A stretch of 64,000 nt of DNA from Carallia brachiata (Eukaryota; Streptophyta; Magnoliopsida; Malpighiales; Rhizophoraceae), in NCBI GenBank assembly GCA_021464245.1, contig JADCRB010000037.1:5295858-5359857 (forward strand), read 5' to 3'. Below are positions 50,640 through 61,429 of the stretch, one piece after another. Below the pieces are notes generated by a model, which searched no databases, was not told the DNA's origin, and saw only the letters and a list, made by a program, of their open reading frames with translations. Numbering within the stretch: the stretch's first letter is position 1; every line of letters begins with the position of its first letter. Both the position numbers and the translations under genes were made by a program.

Positions 50640-51770
50640 GACCTCATTGCTCATTCAATGTTCATCACAAAATTGATGGGTGACCTATTTTGAAAGAGAG
50701 ATTTGATAAATTGCAACTTCTTAACAAACTGTGGGGGAAATAAAAATAGGGGAATCAAAGAAAAGAATATCCGGTAGGTCCTTTAGTACAGTCCGTAACC
50801 TTCTTTTGATTCCCCATAACAACACTAGAATATCTGTTAAGTATTTTAAGCCTAATTACTGAGGCGAGAGAGTCGCTTACAGCAACAAAAGGTCACTGAT
50901 CGTTAATCACCCACTAATAAATAGCAATAAACTTCATCAGACATCAAAAGGAGGGGCCAATATCAGAGCTAGAGTATGAGATATCATCAACCATATTTGG
51001 ACAGTAATCGACCTTAAGTCACAAACTACAGAGCACTCATGAAATAATAACTTATCAAGCAAAACAGTAATAATAATAATGAGAAGAAGAAGCTTGGTTT
51101 ACTTCTCTTTTCAATAAGCTGAAACAGAAAACAACTGGGCATGTGGAGTATGTCTTTAGAACTAGGGAAAGCAATACTTTTGCCGATGCACTAGCCAAAA
51201 TGGGAACAAACAAGACCAAAGAACTGGTAGCATGGTTGTGATGACTCAGTGCTGGCTATGAGTTGATTGGGTTTGATTGCTGGCTACTCGAGGAATTGGC
51301 TGCTCTTAACTTTTCAACTGGAAAGGACTTTGGTCTTTTAGTAGGAAGATAATTGTAATTGTACAGAATAGTTTTCAACATATTGTTCTATCAAGATGGT
51401 ACTGTTAGATAGTTGTACTTCAAAACAGCTTTCTAGATGGACTACAGGAATTTTTGTTGGGGTTGGATAGGTTGTTTTGTATGGCTGGGGCGTACAAGTC
51501 TTGAATCAATTTTGGGGAACTTTGCACACGCCAGTATGGTTTCAAATCTGTTCATGCTTTTGAGATCTGTACATGCTTTTGTTTTGGGATACTTTGAGTT
51601 CCAAGGTATCATGAATAAAATTTTGAGACTCTTCAAAAAAAAAAAGAAGAAGAAGCTTATAAACATGCCTGTAAGCTATTGATTAATCATGAAGGTGGCC
51701 GATGGTTAAGGAAAATTTTTGCTTAAAAAAAACTGCTTTTCGAGCGGCTGCTTCTTCAAAATTTGGTATC
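50640..51770. repeat. Duplicated block (copy 1), partner at 63490-64000
   Basis: Colinear with 63490-64000: GCAACTTCTTAACA/ACAACTTCTTAACA, AGCAACAAAAGGTCAC/ACAACGCAAAGTCAC, ACCATATTTGGACAGTAATCGA/ACCATATTTGATCCATTTAAACAG, GGTGGCC(G/A)ATG and GGAAAATT follow each other in the same order. Copy 1 is longer because a LINE tail (51096-51644) has been inserted. Divergence is roughly a quarter of positions by eye. No coding potential; it could be 3' flank or intron of FLC-like copies. Confidence 0.8.
51096..51644 (+). mobile_element. LINE 3' end with RNase H-like C-terminus
   Basis: Flanked by AGAAGAAGAAGCTT at 51082-51095 and 51645-51658 and ending in GAATAAAATTTTGAGACTC plus an A-run. Its 5' end encodes GHVEYVFRTRESNTFADALA then KMG ... 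LVAWL and a stop at 51241, which matches the end of the RNase H domain of plant LINE ORF2 (R..N..AD.LAK.G). The rest is 3' UTR. The paralogous block at 63.9 kb lacks the insert. Confidence 0.8.
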
Positions 51771-51820
51771 AAATTGAGTGTAGACTATCAGACACTACAA
51801 AACTGAAAGATTTGACTCAC

Positions 51821-51930
51821 CAGTAAAACCGACCTCTTCAGCTTCTCATCCGTCTTAGAGTAGCATCTTGTCGGTAGTTTTGTTGCAGATCTGTAATTAT
51901 TAGCTGTCAAGATTCTCCTCATCAGAATAT
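51821..51930 (-). pseudogene. Decayed FLC-like K-box exon (exon 4-like)
   Basis: On the minus strand ATGCCAG|ATATTCTGATGAGG starts, and TTTTACTG|GTGAGTC ends, a 110-base stretch, close to the usual 100-base MIKC exon 4. One frame reads DLQQNYRQDATLRRMRS before a stop, resembling the K-domain DLVQLE.QLDATLRQTRSRK pattern known from FLC-like proteins; the start reads YSDEENLD. In-frame stops show it is dead. It lies beside the duplicated block. Supported only by this weak resemblance and the splice-like edges. Confidence 0.4.
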
Positions 51931-52469
51931 CTGGCATTTCCGCAAGGTCAATGTTGCAAAAACAATTGAAGGCCGGCCATTAAAATTTCATTAACAACAT
52001 TTGACAGAAAAGTGCTTACCTCTGATTCAATCCAAAAAAGCTTGTTAACCCTCTATTGTGTGCCGGTCCTTTTTGTTTTTGAATTTTGGATGATCTTTCT
52101 CCTTGAAAGGATAAGAACTTGTATGCCAACATCTCTCAGCAAAATTAGTCATTCGTAAATGCTGAGCATGGGAGGCCATTGGTGGGTACGTGCTCCTCAA
52201 ATGATATTATATCTCTGGTTTACACACATTGATTGAAGGAGTGCAAGCTGCCAAGAACAACCACATAGTTCTAAAGTGCTATCTAACCTTTTATTTATTT
52301 ATTTATTTATTTTTTGTGGTTTTTGTTCAAGTACTAACGGCAGTTCTAAAGCGTTTGCTAACTTCTTTTATTTATTATTATTATTATTATATTGTTGAGG
52401 TATTTGGTCGCTGATATGACTGTAACAACTAATTGCAATATATCAAATATGTAATATCCACAATTAAAA

Positions 52470-54498
52470 TATTTACAAGAACTAAATTATGTACAGCAAA
52501 AAGGAGTGAATTTCACTAGTACTTTTGCACCAGTAACAAAATTAGACACTATTAGACTTCTGGTAGCACTTGCAACACAGAAGAATTGGAGAATTTACCA
52601 ATTGGATGTGAAGTCTGCTTTCCTAAATGGTTTTTACAGGAAGAGTTTACATTGAACAACTGGAGCCTAGAGGATCATGTCTAACAAGGTAAGGAAGACT
52701 GGTGTTACTGATTATATAAAGCCCTCTATGGTTTAAAGCAGCCTCCCAAAGTTTGGTATATCAGGTCAGATCAATACTTCACTGATCATGGTTTTGTTAG
52801 AAGTCCCAGTGAACATACACTATGTATCAAACGACAAAAGGAGTTTGGTTTGCTGATTGTTTCATTGTAAGTAGATGATTTACTTGTAATTGGAAGTAAT
52901 CTCAGAGCAATGGACAAGTTTAGATAGGAAATGCTAAAAGAATTTGACATGTCTAACTTAGGTCAAATGAGCTACTTCCTGGGATTGGAAATACAACAGA
53001 ATGAAGATGGCATCTTTGTTTCACAAGAGAAATATGTAGAGGGAATTTTAAAGAGATTTAGAATGAATAACAATAAAGCAGTTTCAACACCACTGCAATC
53101 TAACTTAAAGGTTTAAAAAACTAATGGCAAAGTCTTCTAGAATCCAAAGTTGTATAGAAGCCTAGTTGGAAGTCTACTCTATCTCTTTGCAACTAGGCCA
53201 AATATAGTGTATGAAGCAAGTGTACTATCCAGGTACATGCAAAATCCCACAAAAGTGCATTTTGGAATAGCTAAAAGACTACCCAGGTGAGGTTGAACAT
53301 TTGCTCAACTGGTTGAGGAGAAAGTCTCTCAACCAGTAGGTGAAAGGTTCAAATTCCACCAAACCTCACTTCCCCCTCCCCAAATGTCCAATAAGGTTCC
53401 TTATAGATAAAAAGAAAACAAAATACTACTAAAAAAAAGCTGATTATTGAATTTGGTGTAAAGCAAGAAGTGAAGGAAGATTGTAGGGGTTTTGTGATGT
53501 AGATTGGGCTGATATGTTGATGATATGAAGAGTACAACTAGCTACTGTTTCTTCCTTTGTTCTAGTCTTATAGCTTGGAATTCAAAAAAGCAGGCAACTA
53601 TTGCTCAATCAATTACAGAAACTGAGTACATAGCAGCCCCAACAACAGTTCATCAAGCTATATGATTAAGGAAAGTTTTAGTAGAGTTGGGGGGAAAACA
53701 ATTAGAAGCAACTGTTATCTACTATGACAACAAGTCAGCAGTAGCAATTGCCAAAAATCCAGTGAATCATGGTAGGACAAAGCATTTGAAAGTGAAGTAT
53801 CACTTCATCAAAAAAGCAGAACAAACACAAGAAGTTTCCATACAGCATTGCGGTGGTGAAGTTCAAATTGTAGACATCTTTACCAAGTCATTGACAAAGG
53901 ACAAGTTCAGCATGTTCAAAACAAAGCTATGTATTTCAAACTACAACTTCAAAGAGGAGTACCACAACTTCAAGGAGGGGTTGTAGGCAGCATGAAGTTG
54001 AGTTTGAGGAACTCACCTTTGAAGAAACAACAGCTCCAGCTAAGTACAGGAGCTTCAATAGCAACAGCAGCAACTTGAACTCCATTAGCCAAGAAGTAGG
54101 AGCTCCAACATTAGCAGATTTCAGCAGCAGCAGGTCCACTTCTCTCAGTAGCTCACCACTTGCAGAGAGCAGCTCAAAGTCAACATTGAGGGCTATTAAG
54201 GAATCCAATCAAATCAGGGTGAACATCAATCAAAAACCAATAGCAACAAAAGTAAGCAATGCAGCAAATTGATCCAATGAACAAGAGACAGTTTGCAGCA
54301 ACCTCTTCAGCAACCAATAGTAGCTAAAAGTAGTTGCAAAACATGTTTTATGTATTAAAATATGTAATATGCTGTAATGATGCATTCACTTGGCTTAGAG
54401 TTTGTAATACATTGTATCAATGAATGCAATCAAAAATAGATAATAGAAGAAAATTGCTTGTGATCAAGCTTGCTATCTTACAATTCAGTTTTTCTACA
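52470..54498 (+). mobile_element. Ty1/copia retrotransposon fragment: RT, RNase H and 3' LTR
   Basis: Translates with frameshifts and stops to copia pol: YLQELNYVQQKGVNFTSTFA, RIYQLDVKSAFLNG, YKALYGLKQPP, VDDLLVIGSN, MSYFLGLEIQQNEDGIFVSQ, SLLYLFATRPNI, and RNase H IAQSITETEYIA, YYDNKSAVAIAKNPV, HGRTKHLKVKYHFI. A polypurine tract (AAGGAGGGG, 53972-53980) precedes a putative 3' LTR, 53982-54498 (TGTAGGCAG ... CTACA). The gag, protease, integrase and 5' LTR are missing. A SINE interrupts the RT/RNase H junction at 53283-53419. Confidence 0.9.
53283..53419 (+). mobile_element. tRNA-derived SINE inserted in the copia element
   Basis: An A box-like TTGCTCAACTGGTTGAGG is followed 40 bases later by a B box-like AGGTTCAAATTCCA; the tail is A-rich (AGATAAAAAGAAAACA). 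Flanks AAAAGACTAC (53273-53282) and AAAATACTAC (53420-53429) are a 10-base target duplication with one mismatch. Removing it joins the copia words IAKRLL and IEFGVKQE, which are neighbours in intact elements. The family is not identified. Confidence 0.75.
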
Positions 54499-55565
54499 TT
54501 CACCAAATACCAAAAAACACTTAAACTAACATTTGGCAACATTGTAGAATAGGATTTTTCTTTTTAATTGAATCTTACATCTGACAAAATTAAAGTCTTA
54601 TCAAGTTTGCGCTCAAAAAAAAAAAAAAGTCTTATCAAGTAGTAAACTTTCGTTCTAAACATATATGCACATAAACCACTAAGACTCTTAAAATAAAAAT
54701 TAACATTGTCCCTATCATTTTGCTACATGCACAAGAAAAATTGTTTACAACTTTTAATTATCTTAACTTTGTATCACATTCAAAATCCTTTTTTTTTTCA
54801 CCAATGCCCTATTGATAGCTCTTGTTTATTGTCAGGCATACTCATTTTAAAATTCTATTTCTTTCTCTTTCTCTTCTTCCTTTTTACTCAATTGAAGTCA
54901 AATTTCAGTTTGCTTAATAAAGCACTCTACTAGGTTTTAAAATTTCTTGGTGAGAAATAAACAAAGTTCAAACTTAATTAGTTTGGTCCAGTTTAGCTTT
55001 TTATATAGCAACATTAACAGATTATTAGCAATAAACTTCCAAATATTAAACTAACATCCTATTGCAAAAAAGGAACTTATACATGGAAAACTTTGGTAAA
55101 AACTAATAAGCAACATACTTGCAAAATTTGTATTCAAATGAAAATTAGTATTCAGTTGGTATGGAATTGAAAACATAACATATAAAGGTTCTCATATATA
55201 GAAAATGCATTCAATTTCAAGATTCACTTTTGTTGATCCTATAAATGTATGCTTACATAAATTTCAAAATTTAATTGCTGCATTAATAATATAAAAGTTA
55301 TTGGTAAAAAGATGCATTGCAAAATTTTTGGGCCCCATTCATAAAGAAAAAATCTAGTTTTCTCACTTATTAACTTTATAGGTATATTAATAATAATATA
55401 CCTTTAAATCAACTGAACAACTCTTAATAACTTATCCTAGCGATGGTTGTTTTTTATGCTCCAAAAATAAAACTCGTTTTCTATAATAATCTCATTTTCC
55501 ATTCTGTGCATTTATATTATCTTTCACGTCTTCACTAACTATTACAAGCTCAATGAACTTATAAA
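54499..55565. other. AT-rich spacer
   Basis: No gene or repeat recognised; two A-runs (54615-54628, 54787-54799 as T-run) and AT-rich DNA. Confidence 0.4.
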
Positions 55566-55570
55566 AATCA

Positions 55571-55897
55571 TGATGCTGGAGCATCACACTCTAATTTTTT
55601 TATATTTTATTAGTTGTTAATTTTAGCTAGAAGTCATTTGATTAGTGTGTGACAATATAAGTAGAGGAATGGTTAGGATTAGTTAGGGTTTTATTAAATT
55701 AAGGGTTGAGATTTTTTCTAATTATAACTCTAGTATAAATAGTGTAGTTGTTGGACAGCTTATATAGTATTCAATATTATTTTTCAGAATTATTGTTTTT
55801 AAAGTTTTGTGGTTTTCAATAAATCATAACCCTAATTATCTTATTCTACTTCAATTTTCTACCTAAAATCTAGCTTAAATTTAGTTTCTCTATACCA
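55571..55897 (+). repeat. 5' LTR of the gag-only element
   Basis: Begins TGATGCTGGAGCATCACACT and ends TATACCA, 327 bases. It aligns over its length with 58095-58424. It is followed after AAC by TTAGTATCAGAAGC, a slightly changed initiator-Met tRNA primer-binding site (TGGTATCAGAGC). Preceded by AATCA, the target duplication. Confidence 0.85.
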
Positions 55898-55947
55898 AAC
55901 TTAGTATCAGAAGCTAACAGATCCTACTACGTTTCGTTTTTCTTTCC

Positions 55948-57140
55948 ATGGTTGGATGCGGTGGTAGAGGTCGTGGCAGAGGAGATGCCAGACAACAAGC
56001 TGAATTAGTTGATTTGCAGTATATGATTGAAGATTTGTTGTGGACTGTACAAACCTTGCAGGAGCAGTAACCCATGGGAGCCCGAATGGAGATTCTAGAA
56101 GGCGAACACCATGTTCTGGATGAATCGGAAGGTGGTTTTGTGGACAACACAGGTACGAAAAATTTTGAAAACCCGTTTCATGACGTTGGAACCGCTAATA
56201 ACTTGGCTTGAGGTGGCTTGGAAACAAGGTTAATACGTGCTCTTAATTTGAACGGGGGTGGAATCAAGGTTGAAGTTGCTAATTTTCATGGAAAGATGCA
56301 TGCAGAGGATTATTTTGATTGGGAAACTAGCTTGGATAATTATTTTGAGTGGAAACCAATGGCAGTGTAAAGAAAAGTATTGTTTGTAAAACTTAAGATG
56401 AAGGGTCTTACACTTCAATAGTGGAGGGGAGTTGAAAAGCAACGTGTACGAGAAGGCAAACCAAAAATCAATACGTGGGAGCACATGACAGCAGAGTTGC
56501 GGAAGCAATTTTTATCAGCTGATTAGGCAATGAAGCAGTATGAGAAATTACAATCGCTGAAACAATAGGGTATGTCTGTTGAGGAGTATATTGCAACTTT
56601 CAATAATTTGTCTATCCGAGTTGGTTTAAATGAGACCAATAAACAACTAACTGCTTGTTATCTCGTTCGTTTGAACCAATCTATTAGAGATGAGATGGGA
56701 GTTGTCAGTTTGTTTAATCTCGAAGATGCTCGACAATATGCTTCAATGGATGAAAAGAGAGTTTTTGGCTATAGAGCTAGGCTCTCCATTTATGGCAAAT
56801 TTGATAGCAATGGAAACAAAAGCTTTTGGAGTAATCAAATGGGCCAAAAAAATAGTTGTGGAGCTGTCCAAAATACTAAGGTTAGTCCCGGGGGTGTTAC
56901 CAAAATTGACCGGACTAACAGGGCCAAAAATTTGGTGCGATTGGCACCAAAATCAGTGCTGGTCAGACTTCTTTCAAGGCAAGCAACAGCTCACAAGTTC
57001 GATGTTTTGCTTGTGGCGAGAGTGGACATCCCTCTTACACTTGCCTGCAACAAAGAAAGAGATTGGCTGAGCTTGTAGATGATGAGAAAGAAGAATTGGG
57101 GGACCCTATTTACGATGAATATATTGATGAAGATGACTAA
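55948..57140 (+). pseudogene. Decayed retrotransposon gag with zinc knuckle
   Basis: The start ATG (55948) gives MVGCGGRGRGRGDARQQAEL, an Arg/Gly-rich N-terminus, then a helical segment. The Retrotrans_gag core is visible as WEHMTAELRKQFL, MSVEEYIATFNNLSIRVGLN and YLVRLNQSIRDEMGVVSLFN. A CCHC zinc knuckle, CFACGESGHPSYTC, lies at 57003-57044 in a different frame, and an acidic tail ends at 57140. There are at least five in-frame stops and one frameshift, so no intact Gag can be made. Confidence 0.8.
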
Positions 57141-57341
57141 TGTGTATTCAATCTAAAAGGAGTCTCTAATGATGCGAAGAGTAATGTTCACTGGTTTTGA
57201 GGACGAAGAGGAGATTAATCGAAAAAACGAGTAAACACAGGTTGTTAATCATGTTGTGAATGAGCAAGGTGATTTCTCATTAGATAATGAAGATATTAAT
57301 GAGAAACAACAGGCTATTATTATAAAAAATACTAGTGATAA

Positions 57342-57696
57342 ATAAACCATAGGTGGGGGTTTTTGGGTCTTTACACTTGGAGAGATTCCTTACATACATT
57401 AGATTGTTTTTTACGAAAAAAAGGTTGTAAAATGGCACGTGGAGTTATTTCATTTTTTGGGATCAAGCTTATAGCTTTTTTAATATATATCTAATATGAT
57501 TCTTAGGTACCACTAATATATTCTAGAGAGGGACTGGTCTTGTTGGCTCAGTTTTTGACCTTTAGTTTTTGGGTAGGGTTATTACTAGACTTGTGGCAAT
57601 TTCTAAGAGTGTTATGTGGATTTTTGGCTTGTTGGATGTCCATTTGTTGATTGGATGCCATGAATAAAAATCTCTTGCTATTTGAAAAAAAAAAAA
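57342..57696 (+). mobile_element. LINE tail nested in the gag-only element
   Basis: Ends ATGCCATGAATAAAAATCTC...A13. ACTAGTGATAA (57331-57341) and ACTAGTGATGA (57697-57707) are the target duplication, one mismatch in 11. It has the same style of 3' end as the LINE tails at 33.9 and 51.6 kb. It consists only of 3' UTR-like sequence. Confidence 0.8.
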
Positions 57697-58094
57697 ACTA
57701 GTGATGACAAGATCAAACTATTGGTGAATTCTCTAACTTCAAAAGATGGATTTAAAAGTAATTGGTCACAAGATCTCGTTGATTCTTTTTTTTCTAGAGT
57801 TAAGTTATGTTGACTTCGTTGGAGTAGACAACCATGCAAAGGAAACTTTCAGTTTTGCCTCCTTCATTAGCATCGTTGACCCCAAGACAGTTTATATAAG
57901 AGATTATTGTTTGATGTTGAAGACTTTTATGTACTAAAAGTATCTCTTTCTATGGTTTGAAAGACATCAATTCCTTCTAAATTTAAGGTCGTGTTTTTTT
58001 CTAGTGAAGATCGTGATTCAGTAGCCAGATGAACAACATCAATTATAGTATTTAGTTACAGAAGATAGCAAAATATTTTCCATCCGAGAAGAAT

Positions 58095-58424
58095 TGATGC
58101 AGCAGCATACCTCTCTAATTAGTTATTTTATATTTTATGAGTTGTTAGTTCTAGTTAGAAGTCATGTAATTAGCATGTGACAATTTAATTAGATGGATGG
58201 CTACGATTAATTAGGGTTTTATTAAATAAAGGTTGAAATTTTCTTTAGTTATGACTCTAGTATAAATAATGTTGTTGCTGGAGAGCTTATTTAGTATTCA
58301 ACATTATTCTTCAAAATTATCGCTTTTAGATTTTTGTAGTTTTCAATAAACTCTAACCCTAATTATCTTGCTTCACTTCAACTTTCTACCCAAAATTTAG
58401 CTTAAATTCAGTTTCTCTACACCA
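58095..58424 (+). repeat. 3' LTR of the gag-only element
   Basis: Begins TGATGCAGCAGCATACCTCT and ends CTACACCA, 330 bases, followed by AATCA. It shares ordered words with the 5' LTR, such as TAGTATAAAT, AGTATTCAA, TTTTCAATAAA and CTAACCCTAATTATCTT (CATAACCCTAATTATCTT in the 5' copy). Substitutions and small indels separate the two. Confidence 0.85.
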
Positions 58425-58429
58425 AATCA

Positions 58430-59312
58430 TCAACAGAAAACATAATCGGCCTAACTATGGCCTTAAGAAGATCAACCTTTCATGTCATGGAATCTATAAA
58501 ATAGACATGATCAACTCAGATTGAATAAGGAAATTAAGGCAATGAAAGTGAAATTTGGAACCCTTTCGAACTTACAACACATTCTCATTCATATTACATG
58601 ACTAATTTGACTTGGAATAAAGTAAGGATCAGTTTTTATTTTATTTTAGGAGTAATGGCTATTATAGGAGTCTGTCAGTCTACCAATTCATCTATTTCAT
58701 CACATACAAGTGAGCATACAGCATACTTTAAGCAATCCATATGTCTTCTTTGCATTCTTTCTAGCTTCTTTTGATAGAACACCATTAAAATTTTAAATGA
58801 ACAACCAAAACAGAGCTATTGGCTATTAAAGAATGAATGCTGTTTGTAATTTATTTGTCGCAATGGTTACAACCATAACAATTACATAGAACGAACTTAA
58901 TTCGTCATTTTTGGGTTCCAGAAAAAGTAGCAATCTATTTTATTGGAATCCAGATCTTAAGTGCCCATACCTTAATGTGACATTAGATCAGTAAACCATT
59001 CAATCATTGGGCATCTCCTGAAATTTTATAATATTCAAACAAGGAAAGCAACGTAAATCTGTTCAATTGGTAAAATAATGCATACTTTACCTGTCAAAAA
59101 ACATCCTACTTTATTTTCTTTTATCAATAGGGGAGTAGTAGCATACAATCAGTATCCCATCCTCAGACATGAGAAATAATGTTAATACCCGTAGAAGTTG
59201 CAATACTCACCTAATAACACTAATTTATGTTCCTGCATCAATTTCTTTTTGATGGAAAGCAGTCAAGCTCCTAACGAGAAAACCAGTATTATTGTTCGTA
59301 AGTAGCGAGACA
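58430..59312. other. Non-coding spacer
   Basis: No gene, repeat or splice-framed exon recognised. Confidence 0.4.
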
Positions 59313-59325
59313 TATGCATGTGCAT

Positions 59326-59535
59326 TTCTTTTTTTTTTTTGGAACTAGAAAGAGTTTTATTCATATCTAACTTATCAGAAAAAAAAAAAAAAAAGTTAAC
59401 CCATAAAAAAAAACTGTACAACCAGACAAAATCTCTCCTAATAGTACCAAATTTACAAATTAGTCAGAGTCAACAATCCAGTAGCCTAGTACTAAAGAAA
59501 TCCCAATCACTAGAAAACCAAATCTATAAGAACTT
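59326..59535 (-). mobile_element. Short LINE-like tail, minus strand
   Basis: On the minus strand the sequence ends GAATAAAACTCTTTCTAG plus an A-run. A perfect 13-base target duplication TATGCATGTGCAT lies at 59313-59325 and 59536-59548. The same word occurs a third time at 59578-59590. It shares ACAAAATCTCTCCTA (+ strand) with 40.1 kb. Confidence 0.7.
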
Positions 59536-60040
59536 TATGCATGTGCATACAGTTCTTAATTATTTATGGTAATTTCTATATGCATGTGCATTTCTATATG
59601 GATATTCTCATAAATATTTAACTGTTTTCACTTCTAATGTATTTACGGTAATTTCTCGAGTTTTTACACTAGTAATCAACCAAATTCTCCTATATAAACT
59701 TTGCACCGTGTGCATCAACATCATAGGCATCAAGCCAATTCACAACATAGCAATTAAACTATTTTAATCATAGTTTAGTACAGTTACCATCAAGGCATTT
59801 GATATCAATTTCAAAATACTAATCAGTACATCAAAAGCTCATCCTTATTGATAAATAAATGAAACCCAAAAATAATATAGTAATGATGCTTCTGCATCAA
59901 AGAGCAGAAAGTTAAAATGTTACACTTCATTGAATCATTCCTCTGGAAAGCGTATGTAACTTATGGGAGATGTAATAAGAACAAAAGAAACATCCATGGA
60001 CCAATGCCACAATCTAGATGAAATTATAGTCCGATGTGTA

Positions 60041-60305
60041 GTATTTTTTTTTTCCCAAACAGCCAGAAAAGTTTTTATTCAAGATATCTTTTAGCAACAA
60101 GGACCACGAAAAAAAGTACAAGCTATGCCAAACACCTCCTAAACTACTCCCAACACCCAAACTAGTACATACTTAATTCCAACATCACAAAACAACATCG
60201 CACCCAGAAAACCATACACTGAAACCCCATTACACAAAATACTCCCCAACAATCATCACACAGAACAAATAAAAATGAGCACCGGGAATGTGACCGTTTG
60301 GGCAA
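60041..60305 (-). mobile_element. LINE-like tail, minus strand
   Basis: On the minus strand it ends TTGAATAAAAACTTTTCTGG, GGGAAA and an A-run. Flanks TCCGATGTGTA at 60030-60040 and 60306-60316 are a perfect 11-base target duplication. A 106-codon minus frame crosses it but shows no recognised domain. Confidence 0.7.
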
Positions 60306-60316
60306 TCCGATGTGTA

Positions 60317-61112
60317 CTACGAGCTTTTTTTCTTTCATAGAAGTGTAATGTTTGTAATGTTTAGTGCTAGTTTGCAACAAGTGTTTGTAAAAGATATGGC
60401 GAGGGTCCAGTGCACATATGCTTGCGTACTTGGCATTTAAACAGGCAAGTTTTAAGTAATGGCAACGTTTAATTAAGTACACGCGAGTTTTAGTTCATCA
60501 ATTCAAATATAACAGGCTTACTCTCAGTAGAGTTGATTTCATGGCTTCAGGCCTATGAGACTTTTAAAAAATGACTTAAATCCATTGTTTATCTCGCTTT
60601 AGTTCAGTGTTTAGGGAAAAAAAAACCAAAAACCAAAAACAAAAAATAAAAACCCGTAATATCGCCCCAAAACAGAGAAAAAGATTGCTAGGAATCTTCC
60701 CACTCTTCCCTTCCGGAAAGCAAATGTCAAATCCTGTAATAGCAAAAATTGAAAACTCTTCTGTGAATCGTTTTTTACAAAAGAAAAACCTGGATGACAG
60801 TGCACCACATAAGATCATCCAACTATTGATCGTCTGGAAAGTCTTAAACGCACACCGGCTTTTCTTTCTTTACTTGTACGGTAGGCTACCATCCACGAAG
60901 GTTCCAGCTAAACTACAAGTGATAAAACGCCCAAGCTAGTGCTAAAGATCGGTTCATACTCTTTAAATTACTGCTGATCCCAATAAAACACTCAAATAAA
61001 AAGAGAAGTACACGATCCAATTAAACCAGCAGACAATAGATCATATAATCTCCGCACAATTTTGAAGTACATACAGACTCCGAGAAAATAAGATAGAGAG
61101 ATCTGAAAGTAC
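60317..61112. other. Non-coding spacer
   Basis: Frames on both strands at 60576-60939 are low-complexity (Lys- or Phe-rich) and show no family signature. This would be the first intron of the decayed MADS copy if that reading is right. Confidence 0.3.
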
Positions 61113-61260
61113 CAGTCACGCCTAAAGAAAGCAAAGGGTTTCGTCTCCGTTGGAGAAGACGGCAACCGCCACTGCGACGGCGACATTCTGATCGGAAGAA
61201 GGATCTGGGAAGAGCAGGAAAAAAAAGTTCGCGCCTTTTCCAGTATTTATTGCAGCGTGA
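61113..61260 (-). pseudogene. Decayed MADS-box exon 1 of a second FLC-like copy
   Basis: On the minus strand GTTGCCGTCTTCTCCAACGG...CCCTTTG..TTTCTTTAGGCGTGACTG|GTACTTTC aligns with exon 1 of the MADS gene (ACCGTCTTCTCCACCAAAGG...GTCTTTGAGTTCTTTGGCCGCGACGG|GTACTC), including the splice donor position. It reads VAVFSNGDETLCFL against [13 protein letters not shown]. Upstream, GGAAAAGGCGCGAACT resembles AAGAAAGCTCGTGAACT (KKAREL). The start codon region is lost. Confidence 0.55.
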
Positions 61261-61429
61261 AAAGGATAAATCCAAAAAAAGGGGATTAAATTTTACTGGT
61301 CAGAATCTACGTTGAGGCTTCTGTTCGCGACACCTGGCTTAGTTCTTCTTACCTTAATTTACGCGGGTACAACGTAGTTTTTGAGTAAGACCAAAAAAAA
61401 AAAAAACTACGATTAAAGGGCAGTTTAGT

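Larger units (their letters stand above)
55571..58424 (+). mobile_element. Gag-only LTR retrotransposon (TR-GAG-like, Ty3-type)
   Basis: A complete-ended element of 2854 bases: LTRs 55571-55897 and 58095-58424, target duplication AATCA at 55566-55570 and 58425-58429, a degenerate Met-tRNA primer-binding site and a short purine tract (GAGAAGAA) before the 3' LTR. Between the LTRs only a gag gene is recognised; no protease, RT, RNase H or integrase words were found. This matches the published class of terminal-repeat elements with a GAG domain (TR-GAG), non-autonomous relatives of Ty3 elements. A LINE tail is nested at 57342-57696. The LTRs differ at many positions, so the insertion is old. Confidence 0.8.
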
